From assembly GCA_017462145.1 (NCBI GenBank), contig JAFTRT010000155.1:1-7987 (forward strand): a stretch of DNA of 7,987 nucleotides, written 5' to 3'. The number at the start of each line of letters is the position of its first letter. Position 1 is the stretch's first letter. Positions 1 to 6,060 of the stretch are shown here, piece by piece. The translations under genes and the position numbers were made by a program. The DNA comes from Clostridia bacterium. GTDB lineage: Bacteria; Bacillota_A; Clostridia; Oscillospirales; CAG-272. The notes under the pieces are model-generated. The model searched no databases. It had not been told where the DNA came from and saw nothing but the letters and a program-made list of their open reading frames with translations.

Positions 1-2391
1 CAGTCCTGCCACAAAACAGGCACGAAATTCCAAACCCGGGGACTGGTGGATGGTTAAAAGGGAGACGCCTCCCTTGGCAGAATTTTGGGACGGGAGCTGG
101 AGATCCTTTTTCTGCTCAATCAGCTTGTTCAAAAACTCAATAAACTGATACAGTCCTCGGAAGCCGTAGGCCTCAAAGCTGCGCGCATACTCATACAGCT
201 GGATCAGATTGCCTCCCTTGGCTCCGGGCTGTGTCAGCAAGCCGGCTGTCACTAACGGTTCAGAACGGAACAATACCTGTAAAAAACGGTCGATGGGAAG
301 CGAAGCGGCTTCCTCACGCCATTGGGACAGCAAGTCCAAAAAAGAAGTACAACGGCGGCTCAACGCATCGTCTTGATGCTCCTTATATCGGATCAACGCA
401 TCGTACAGCGAGTCATCCGGTGGAGCGGCTTGTCGAATGCGGATGAGATCGTCCAGTTCAAATCCGAACAAGGGGGAGCGGAGCGTTCCTGTCAGGGGAA
501 TATCCCGCCTGGGATTGTCCACCGAATTGAGCAGACAAAGCATCAGTTGGACATCCTCGCTGTCAAAGTATCGGGACGCATCATCATCGGAAACAGGAAT
601 CCCTCGCCGTCCCAGTGCTTTGGCAATGATGGCCTTTGTTTTTTTGGTGCGGGTGAGAACGGCGATCTGATCCGGTGTGAAAGGAGCTTCCTTGGGACGA
701 AGTCCTTTTCCTGCCAAGAGTTTTTCAATCTCGTCGGCTATGTAATCGGCTTCTCGCTCGGCACCGCTGCGCTCGTCCGTCTCGTCTGCTTCGACTTCGT
801 CTTTTTCCGGAGGAAGCAAAACGGCAATGGAAACGGGAACGGGCGGCAGGGCATCTTTCTCGGTTGGCTTGGCAAAGATCAAATCATCTTCACGCTGATA
901 AGAGATGCTTTGCGCACAGGAGGAAAAGAGGAAAGAGCAAATGTGATTGGTTACGTCAATGACCGATTGATCGCATCGGAAATTTTCAGACATAAAAACA
1001 GTCAAACCGGTGTCGTCATCACAGCTTCCCGCATGGTGAGCGGGAAAGCGCTCACGGTAATCGGCAAACAGGGCGGGAACCGCACCTCGGAACCGATAAA
1101 TACTTTGCTTGATGTCTCCTACCATAAAACGATTGTGTCCATTGGAAATGGCAGAGAAGATGGCATCCTGAATGTGATCGACATCCTGATACTCGTCAAT
1201 GTAGATCTCTTCAAACCGTTCTGCATAGTGCTTTGCGATCTCTGTGGGGAGATCATACTCGTCAACGAGCAAGGAGTAGGCTTTCTTACGAATATCATGA
1301 AAGCTCATGATGTTCCGCTTTTTCTTTTTGTCTTCCATCTCCTCTTCAAAGCGTGTCAAGAGCTTGCGGATCGCACATAAAAGGTTTCCGGTTTTGGAAA
1401 ATATAACATCCAGATCCTCGGGCGGAACTGCATATAACTTTTGAAGAGAGAGCATCGTTTCCTTGAATTGCTTGCGATGATCAGCCAACCTTTGGACGGT
1501 GTCCTCATACTCTGTAATTCGGTGTCTTCCTGTAGGAACAAAGGACAGAAAAGCAAAAAACTTGTAAAAACTTGCGTAGGAGCGATCGGAGCTCTTCAAC
1601 AGCTCCTTCAGTTCGGAGAATAGTTGTGCATCTCCGTTGATACCTCCCTCAAACTTGATTTTCAGTTGGGGAAACTCTTCTAACAGTTCCTCTGAATCGT
1701 GCAATAGGATTTCCAAATATTGAACGGCTTCTTGAAGTTTGTAATGGAAGATCGCTCCGTATCGTGACTCCATGAAATCAAAGGAACCCAACAGCTGATA
1801 TTCGTCGATGCATTGCCCCAAAAAGTCCAATCCCTTGGGGTGTGCTGAAAGCTTGTCGTCCAGGTCGATCATACTCTCTAAGAAGCGGCCTTGCCCTCGA
1901 ACCGATTGAAAACACTCCACCAACTCGGGGAAGACGGTTTCATTTTCGTAATGGTATTCGATGCACTCCCGCATAGTCTGCTCGGCCAATACGTCCAATT
2001 CGGCGGAATCTGCGATACGGAAAGAGGGGGAGATCCCCAGCTCGGAGAAATGCGTACGAACCAGCTCGCTGTAAAAAGCATCAATGGTGCAGATATGAGC
2101 AGCTCCCAATTTCATCAGCTGAGAAGACAGATGGCGGTTGGTGGGATCCCTCGCCAGTGCATCATTCAAGGCCGAAAACAAACGAGCTCGCAGCTCGGCC
2201 GCAGCCGCTTTGGTAAAGGTGACTACCAAGAGCTTGGAAATGTCGGCAGGATGTTCCGAAGCAAGAATGCGACGTAAGATTCGCTCGGTCAACGTAGCAG
2301 TCTTTCCGGAGCCTGCGGCGGCACTGACCAGAAGGTCCTTTTCGCAAATTTCCATAGCGGCACGTTGTTCCGCTGTCCAATTTCTTGACAT
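1..2391 (-). CDS. addA: AddA, ATP-dependent helicase/nuclease subunit A (N-terminal 797 codons; 3' end outside window)
   Basis: The 3'-5' DNA translocase subunit of AddAB, which with AddB unwinds and trims double-strand DNA ends to load RecA. My reading of the minus strand is open from the ATG at 2391 to the left edge, with UvrD-like superfamily 1 motifs in order: WTAEQ (residues 5-9), Walker A AAGSGKT (25-31, Lys30), motif Ia TFTKAAAAELRARL (from 58), ICTIDAFYSE (100-109), Walker B IDEYQD (398-403, Asp399/Glu400), FMVGDIKQSIYRFR (from 422), ENFRCD (469-474), the AddA/RecB-typical DNP..DIPL (625-633), and motif V around TIHQSPGLEF (780-789). Family members are about 1,200 residues, so roughly the last third, including motif VI and the second nuclease domain, is missing. 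The start is fixed by AAAGGAGG five bases upstream and a TAATG overlap with addB. Motif V is unusual (SPGLEFR, normally SKGLEFP). Family assignment is secure. Confidence 0.96.
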   Translation of the reverse strand, partial: MSRNWTAEQRAAMEICEKDLLVSAAAGSGKTATLTERILRRILASEHPADISKLLVVTFTKAAAAELRARLFSALNDALARDPTNRHLSSQLMKLGAAHICTIDAFYSELVRTHFSELGISPSFRIADSAELDVLAEQTMRECIEYHYENETVFPELVECFQSVRGQGRFLESMIDLDDKLSAHPKGLDFLGQCIDEYQLLGSFDFMESRYGAIFHYKLQEAVQYLEILLHDSEELLEEFPQLKIKFEGGINGDAQLFSELKELLKSSDRSYASFYKFFAFLSFVPTGRHRITEYEDTVQRLADHRKQFKETMLSLQKLYAVPPEDLDVIFSKTGNLLCAIRKLLTRFEEEMEDKKKKRNIMSFHDIRKKAYSLLVDEYDLPTEIAKHYAERFEEIYIDEYQDVDHIQDAIFSAISNGHNRFMVGDIKQSIYRFRGAVPALFADYRERFPAHHAGSCDDDTGLTVFMSENFRCDQSVIDVTNHICSFLFSSCAQSISYQREDDLIFAKPTEKDALPPVPVSIAVLLPPEKDEVEADETDERSGAEREADYIADEIEKLLAGKGLRPKEAPFTPDQIAVLTRTKKTKAIIAKALGRRGIPVSDDDASRYFDSEDVQLMLCLLNSVDNPRRDIPLTGTLRSPLFGFELDDLIRIRQAAPPDDSLYDALIRYKEHQDDALSRRCTSFLDLLSQWREEAASLPIDRFLQVLFRSEPLVTAGLLTQPGAKGGNLIQLYEYARSFEAYGFRGLYQFIEFLNKLIEQKKDLQLPSQNSAKGGVSLLTIHQSPGLEFRACFVAGL

Positions 2392-5300
2392 TACGACCTC
2401 CTTTCGTCGGAAAGCCGACGGCAGATCGACTTCTTTTTACAGTATTCGCAGGGAGAAACGTCGGTGAAGGGAGAGGGAGCAGCATCTGCTTTGCCACACA
2501 GAATGTCGTTGGTGATCCGAAGCAAAGAGTCCTCCAATTGGGAAAACAGCTCTCGGATTCCAAATTCAGAAAAGAGAGCCTTTCCGGTGAGTGCCCCGTC
2601 TTTTTCGAGTTTCATCCCCTTCAGCATATATTGCTTGGAGCTTGTATCGTACAGCTGCGACAAAATTTCGGTATCATTTAGCAGAATACCGCTCCGTTCA
2701 ATATTCTTCATCAAGTCGGAATCCGATACTTCTGTCGTTGGAATGCAGGTGTATTCCTTTCCGTTGACATTAGAAGATAGGTAAACGATTCCCAAGGGGA
2801 GGATCTCTTGGTGTTGGTCAAGCCCCAAACGGGAGCGGAATTCGGCATTTTGGTTGCCGCACAAAGCTCGCAAGTACAAGAGCATTTGCAGGTTGAGGCC
2901 TCGTTTGATATCCTCTGCCGAGAACAGCTTGGTTCCCGTCTTGTAGTCTACCACTCGCAGATAAGTATGACCGTTTTGCTTCATGACGTCGACTCGGTCG
3001 ATCGTTCCCGTCAGCCTCAACGTGCCGTCGTGTCCGATCCGATCCAACGGAAGCAACAGCGGAGAGGGATGACCATCCTTCCCGTCTAAAGAGAGCTCGT
3101 AAAAAGCAGGCGTAATCGGACGATTTTGAAACTCAAGGAACATATTGGATAAGAGCAGGGTAGATAGCTTTGCCAATCGTATTTTCAGGTGCTGAAATTC
3201 TGCTTTTTTTACATCTTCTAAAGGGAGGTTTTCTGCCATGTATTGCTCTGTTTGCTTGTTGGCGTGTTCTACAATTTTTTCCTGAACAGACTCGGGGGAT
3301 AAGATGGATTCACACGCAATGATCTCCGGTAAAACCTGTTCAAACACTCGGTGTACCATCGTTCCGATGTCTACCGCACGGAATACGGCGGTCTTGGTTT
3401 CCCTCAACTTCAAAAAATATCGGGTTGCGTATTCAAACGGACACCGCACAAAGCTTTCCAAAGCCGTGGGGGACAGGGTGATATCGGTTCCCAATATCTC
3501 CTTGGTCAGTTGGGGGGGAATGCGGCAATCAAGTTGCGCCAAAGATTGTTCACTGCTTTCCCGAATCCCAGGTAAAAAGGGTTCCAATGCAGAGGCAAGC
3601 AGCGCACCTTCTCTTGTGCCTTGCAGTTCTCTCAAGTGAGAGACTGCCAGCTTGGGCGATGTGATCAGATCGGAAAAATTCTTTCCGTCATATCGATGCG
3701 CTTTGTGACCGGGGAATAGCTTTTCTACCCGTAAGAAGGGCAAAGAGGGGGTAGCACTTTCTCCCGATGCTTTGGTGGTGGAGGTCATGAGAATCAGCTT
3801 GTCCGAGGGAGCCGCAAGGGCACGGCGAACGTACATCAGCTCATCGGACATCCGAACATCCTCCGAGGGCGAAAGTTCAATTCCCAAGGACAACAACGCT
3901 TCTCGGTCGGGCTCGCTTAACAAACGGAGTTCACGGATGGTAGCGGGGAATTCCCCTTCCCGAAGGCCGAGGATCAAGGCATATTTGGGGTTGGATGCAC
4001 GGAGCATGGAGGCAGAACCGACGGTGACCTCGTCCACCGAAGTGGGAATGGTTCCAATGGAGGTTTGCGCAAATACCAGATGCAGAACCTGCATCAATTC
4101 CTGCATGGCCAGAGAAACGTCGGACAGTGCAGTTCCGATATCGGCAAGTGCTTGCAGAATCACGCCGTACAGAGCGGCATATTCTTTCGCTTCTTTCCGG
4201 CATCCCCGTGCGGCTTCCCGGGCGGACAGCTCCAAAAGCCGTTGCTCCAGATGTAAGGCCTCCATATATTCGTAGAGGGCACGGCAAAGCTCGGGCACAT
4301 GGCCGTCTGCCGCTTCCAAACGGAGAAACAGAGATTGGAGAGGGGCAGTCAGTTTTTCCTTGGCACGGTTCGCTACGGTTAAAATGCGATCTCCTCGCTT
4401 GGTGAGAGTCCCCGAATATCCGTCCGGATTCATCAAAAAGGCATCGCCCAAATAACGGTCTCCATTGATATCCCAAGTGGTAATATATTCTTCAAAGAGG
4501 TCGATCTCTTCGTCCGTCAGCCCGCAAAGACCGGTTTTGATGTAAGAAATTACATCCTCCCGTCTCCAACCGTATTTCAAAATGCGCAAAGCGCAAAGTA
4601 AGAGCTTGGCGGGGGCCATGGCGCACAAATCGATTTTTTCGGAAAAGAAAAACGGAATTCCCGCCTGCTCAAGTGCAGGCTCCAAAATACCTCGATATTG
4701 CTCGGCATCTCGGGCAATGACGACAATATCTCTGGCTCTTGCCCCTTGGCGGAGCAGAGAAAGAATGTGTGCCGCTGCGGCTTCTGCTTCGGCATAAGGG
4801 GTGTCGCAAATTTCGGTAACGATACTTCCGTCGTTGCAGACCTCGGCAGCTTCAGAGACGGCAGGCATCCACAGATGCTCGGCAAGATAAGCAATGGCGG
4901 GAGAGGCGGCACGTACGTTGCCGGGGAGAAATTGTTCCCGATAGCCGCCCTGCCTTTGCGCAGCTTGACGGAGACGGAGTGCCGAGCGGAGAATCCCCTC
5001 CGTACTGATATCCCGAACCTTGGGAGAAGAGACGGGGATGGTGACGGTTACCTGCTTGGCCTGGGCAAAGATCTGCTCCAAAATCTGATATTCCACTCCC
5101 GTAAAGGAGGTAAAAGAATCCACATAAACGTGACAGCCTTCAAAAAAAGAGTGCTTCGCTAACAGATCTCTCAGACGAGCCAAATCGTCCGCAGAATCGC
5201 TGTACTGTTCCCGTACCAAGTGGTCGTAGGAAGAATAGATCAGAGAAAGATCCCGCAACTTGGTGGCAAGAAGCGGTTGTTCGTTCAATTGTTCTGCCGC

Positions 5301-5717
5301 ATGCTCCATTTGCGTTGCCGTCACGCCCGATGCCTTCATTTCCTGAATCGCAGAAAGAACCCTTTCTCCAAAGGATGGATCGTTGGTGATGGTGTCGCGG
5401 TAGGTCTCCAACAGAGGAGACAGCTCCCACAGATTTCTCCACATCAAAAGAGATTGCATGGGGTGGGTGATATAGCGATAGGACAGACCGCCGTATTCTC
5501 GACAGACACGGTTGTATAGGCGGGAAAAATTCAACACCTCCAAAGAGAGCTGTGCAGAGGGAGGCAGGGCAGTCAGGGTCATTCGTTCGCTTTGAACGGT
5601 TTCTTGTTCGGGAATCAGCAAAAAGGTATGGATTCCCTTGTCGGTGTCTTCTCGGATCTGCTCCAACAGACAACGGGTTTTGCCGCTACCAAAGGTTCCG
5701 TATAAAAAAGTAACCAT
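2391..5717 (-). CDS. addB: AddB, ATP-dependent helicase/deoxyribonuclease subunit B
   Basis: Second subunit of AddAB, carrying a helicase-like fold (in the family linked to Chi recognition) and a RecB-type nuclease that cuts one strand. With the ATG at 5717 it has 1,108 residues, close to the usual 1,150-1,170. Visible motifs are Walker A GTFGSGKT (7-14), the AddB-typical GLREGEFP (Phe590), and a C-terminal PD-(D/E)XK nuclease with His789, Asp907 in GTIDRVD, Asp924/Lys926 in VVDYKTG and QMLLY (944-948). Four cysteines, Cys759 (VRCPFEYATRYF) and Cys1090/1093/1099 (CEYCKKKSIC), match the family's 4Fe-4S cluster spacing. An in-frame TTG at 5759 would add 14 residues, but it lacks a good ribosome binding site and those residues precede the normal N-terminus, so ATG 5717 with AAAGGAG is preferred. 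Its stop overlaps addA by one base. All key residues are present. Confidence 0.97.
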   Translation of the reverse strand: MVTFLYGTFGSGKTRCLLEQIREDTDKGIHTFLLIPEQETVQSERMTLTALPPSAQLSLEVLNFSRLYNRVCREYGGLSYRYITHPMQSLLMWRNLWELSPLLETYRDTITNDPSFGERVLSAIQEMKASGVTATQMEHAAEQLNEQPLLATKLRDLSLIYSSYDHLVREQYSDSADDLARLRDLLAKHSFFEGCHVYVDSFTSFTGVEYQILEQIFAQAKQVTVTIPVSSPKVRDISTEGILRSALRLRQAAQRQGGYREQFLPGNVRAASPAIAYLAEHLWMPAVSEAAEVCNDGSIVTEICDTPYAEAEAAAAHILSLLRQGARARDIVVIARDAEQYRGILEPALEQAGIPFFFSEKIDLCAMAPAKLLLCALRILKYGWRREDVISYIKTGLCGLTDEEIDLFEEYITTWDINGDRYLGDAFLMNPDGYSGTLTKRGDRILTVANRAKEKLTAPLQSLFLRLEAADGHVPELCRALYEYMEALHLEQRLLELSAREAARGCRKEAKEYAALYGVILQALADIGTALSDVSLAMQELMQVLHLVFAQTSIGTIPTSVDEVTVGSASMLRASNPKYALILGLREGEFPATIRELRLLSEPDREALLSLGIELSPSEDVRMSDELMYVRRALAAPSDKLILMTSTTKASGESATPSLPFLRVEKLFPGHKAHRYDGKNFSDLITSPKLAVSHLRELQGTREGALLASALEPFLPGIRESSEQSLAQLDCRIPPQLTKEILGTDITLSPTALESFVRCPFEYATRYFLKLRETKTAVFRAVDIGTMVHRVFEQVLPEIIACESILSPESVQEKIVEHANKQTEQYMAENLPLEDVKKAEFQHLKIRLAKLSTLLLSNMFLEFQNRPITPAFYELSLDGKDGHPSPLLLPLDRIGHDGTLRLTGTIDRVDVMKQNGHTYLRVVDYKTGTKLFSAEDIKRGLNLQMLLYLRALCGNQNAEFRSRLGLDQHQEILPLGIVYLSSNVNGKEYTCIPTTEVSDSDLMKNIERSGILLNDTEILSQLYDTSSKQYMLKGMKLEKDGALTGKALFSEFGIRELFSQLEDSLLRITNDILCGKADAAPSPFTDVSPCEYCKKKSICRRLSDERRS
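2397..2404 (-). promoter_or_regulatory. Ribosome binding site of addA, inside the end of addB
   Basis: AAAGGAGG on the minus strand, five bases before the addA ATG. It lies within the last codons of addB (the Arg-Arg near its C-terminus is encoded by AGG AGG). With the TAATG stop-start overlap this indicates translational coupling, so that ribosomes finishing AddB can restart on addA. Confidence 0.9.
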
Positions 5718-5721
5718 GATG

Positions 5722-5728
5722 CTCCTTT
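5722..5728 (-). promoter_or_regulatory. Ribosome binding site of addB; decides the start
   Basis: AAAGGAG on the minus strand, four bases before the ATG at 5717. It favours this ATG over the upstream in-frame TTG at 5759, in front of which only a T/G-rich stretch is seen. Confidence 0.8.
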
Positions 5729-5837
5729 CAGCCCTCCTCGTTATGGAAGGCAACTCCAAACCAAACTGTCACACCGAACATACAAGAGCCTTATTTTCTG
5801 TGGAATCAAAAGCTTGTATCTTGCGATGAATCCTCGG

Positions 5838-5851
5838 TTTTGTGCACAAAA
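5838..5851. repeat. 14-bp perfect palindrome TTTTGTGCACAAAA in the addB leader
   Basis: TTTTGTGCACAAAA is exactly self-complementary with a GTGCAC core, the form of an operator for a dimeric helix-turn-helix protein. It lies at about +55 to +68 of the predicted addB transcript. I do not recognise the cognate regulator. Confidence 0.75.
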
Positions 5852-5865
5852 AATCTTTTTTCCGC

Positions 5866-5881
5866 ATTTTTTATAAAAAAT
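5866..5881. repeat. 16-bp perfect A/T palindrome in the addB leader
   Basis: ATTTTTTATAAAAAAT is its own reverse complement. It sits at about +25 to +40 of the predicted addB transcript and is centred near -44 relative to the predicted plus-strand start. Such a sequence may be a protein site, bent DNA or a weak RNA hairpin; nothing here separates these options. Confidence 0.8.
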
Positions 5882-5902
5882 CCCCACAAAATAATAAAAG
5901 TG

Positions 5903-5911
5903 TGTTATAAT
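5903..5911 (+). promoter_or_regulatory. Predicted extended -10 facing the htrA-like gene
   Basis: TGTTATAAT on the plus strand is a perfect TGnTATAAT extended -10, with a start expected near 5918 and a leader of about 143 nt before the ATG at 6061. No -35 hexamer is recognisable 16-18 bases upstream (the stretch reads CCCCACAA), so strength would depend on the extended -10 and the A+T-rich upstream DNA. It overlaps the opposite-strand -10 used for addB. Confidence 0.45.
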
Positions 5912-5921
5912 TATTATAACA
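5903..5921. repeat. 19-bp perfect palindrome containing two opposed -10 elements
   Basis: TGTTATAATTATTATAACA has nine-base arms that are exact reverse complements around a single central T (5912). Each arm read on its own strand is TGTTATAAT. The symmetry could be purely promoter geometry, or the site could also be bound by a dimeric regulator. Confidence 0.9.
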
Positions 5922-5941
5922 GATTGGAGGCAAAAAAACAA
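5913..5941 (-). promoter_or_regulatory. Predicted sigma-A promoter for addB-addA
   Basis: On the minus strand TTGTTT (5941-5936), a 17-base spacer and a perfect TATAAT (5918-5913) preceded by TG (5921-5920), i.e. an extended -10. Transcription would start near 5906. A run of seven A on the minus strand (5960-5954) falls at about -54 to -48, where an UP element's distal part would lie. The -35 matches consensus at only three of six bases, but spacing, extended -10 and A-tract together make this the best promoter in the region. Confidence 0.7.
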
Positions 5942-5962
5942 GTCGGCTTTGGCTTTTTTTGC
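5930..5962. repeat. Inverted repeat GCAAAAAAA ... TTTTTTTGC
   Basis: Nine-base perfect arms at 5930-5938 and 5954-5962 enclose 15 bases, inside which AAG-TCGG-CTT can extend the stem. It covers the -35 region and presumed UP element of the addB promoter, and would be a 5'-leader hairpin in a plus-strand transcript starting near 5918. It may simply reflect phased A-tracts that bend DNA. Confidence 0.6.
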
Positions 5963-5968
5963 AGAATG

Positions 5969-6046
5969 GTAAATTCAAACAGCTTTACAGCATTCGTCAC
6001 ACCGTTGTCCCAAACAACTTTTATAATAAAGCCGTAAACGTTTTAC
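5969..6046. repeat. Two GTAAA/TTTAC inverted pairs flanking the 6022 TATAAT
   Basis: GTAAA at 5969-5973 with TTTAC at 5984-5988 (10 bases between), and GTAAA at 6034-6038 with TTTAC at 6042-6046 (CGT between). The second pair lies just downstream of the candidate -10, where a repressor would block. A further GTTGT/ACAAC pair (6004-6008, 6014-6018) lies between them. Regulatory meaning is inferred from position only. Confidence 0.3.
6022..6027 (+). promoter_or_regulatory. Second candidate -10 (TATAAT) close to the htrA-like gene
   Basis: A perfect TATAAT that would give a start near 6034 and a leader of about 27 nt. No -35 is visible at 16-18 bases; TTGTCC at 6005-6010 is only 11 bases away, too close for sigma-A. 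It may need an activator, which would suit a stress-controlled protease gene, or it may be chance in A+T-rich DNA. Confidence 0.35.
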
Positions 6047-6048
6047 CA

Positions 6049-6055
6049 TAGGAGG
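6049..6055 (+). promoter_or_regulatory. Ribosome binding site of the htrA-like gene
   Basis: TAGGAGG five bases before the ATG at 6061. It supports this start and hence the long acidic N-terminal region. Confidence 0.85.
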
Positions 6056-6060
6056 CATGC

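Larger units (their letters stand above)
5718..6060. other. Divergent intergenic region between addB and the htrA-like gene
   Basis: 343 bases without a convincing gene, clearly more A+T-rich than the flanking genes. It holds a symmetric bidirectional promoter (5903-5941), two further perfect palindromes (5838-5851, 5866-5881), a long A-tract/T-tract inverted repeat (5930-5962), a second TATAAT (6022-6027), two GTAAA/TTTAC inverted pairs (5969-5988, 6034-6046) and the htrA ribosome binding site. From the predicted minus-strand start near 5906 the addB leader would be about 190 nt. I see no riboswitch fold or terminator that I can name in it. The short frames here open with TTG or lack ribosome binding sites. 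Confidence 0.85.

Noticed and set aside
361..404. An 11-base direct repeat CAACGCATCGT (361-371 and 394-404)
   Set aside because: It lies 33 bases apart in frame within addA and reflects two similar Asp-Ala-Leu codon runs; there is no further copy or array.
322..1380. A 352-codon open frame on the plus strand opposite addA
   Set aside because: It is antisense to a region of addA carrying conserved AddA motifs (Walker B, FMVGDIKQS, ENFR, DNP) in the minus frame. Its product shows no domain I recognise, has low-complexity NGNGNG runs, and its start has no ribosome binding site I could identify.
3931..4476. A 181-codon minus-strand open frame inside addB
   Set aside because: It is an out-of-frame reading within addB, over the segment coding the AddB-typical GLREGEFP, with Arg/Cys/Ser-rich composition typical of shadow frames.
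5717..5759. Extended addB start at an in-frame TTG (14 extra residues)
   Set aside because: The extra residues precede the normal AddB N-terminus just before Walker A, and only the ATG at 5717 has a well-placed AAAGGAG.
5775..5782. CGAACATA resembling half of a Firmicutes LexA (SOS) box upstream of addB
   Set aside because: Only one half matches CGAACATATGTTCG; the other half reads CAAGAG. A single half-site is expected by chance and does not support SOS control.
5840..6037. Short open frames in the intergenic region (65 codons plus strand; 66 codons minus strand at 5741-5941)
   Set aside because: The plus frame needs a TTG start without a ribosome binding site, and both cross the promoter palindrome in A+T-rich DNA.
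6034..6047. CGTAAACGTTTTAC as a CcpA catabolite-response element
   Set aside because: It shares the AANCGNT core, but about three outer positions of TGWAANCGNTNWCA mismatch. I kept it only as an unassigned inverted repeat.
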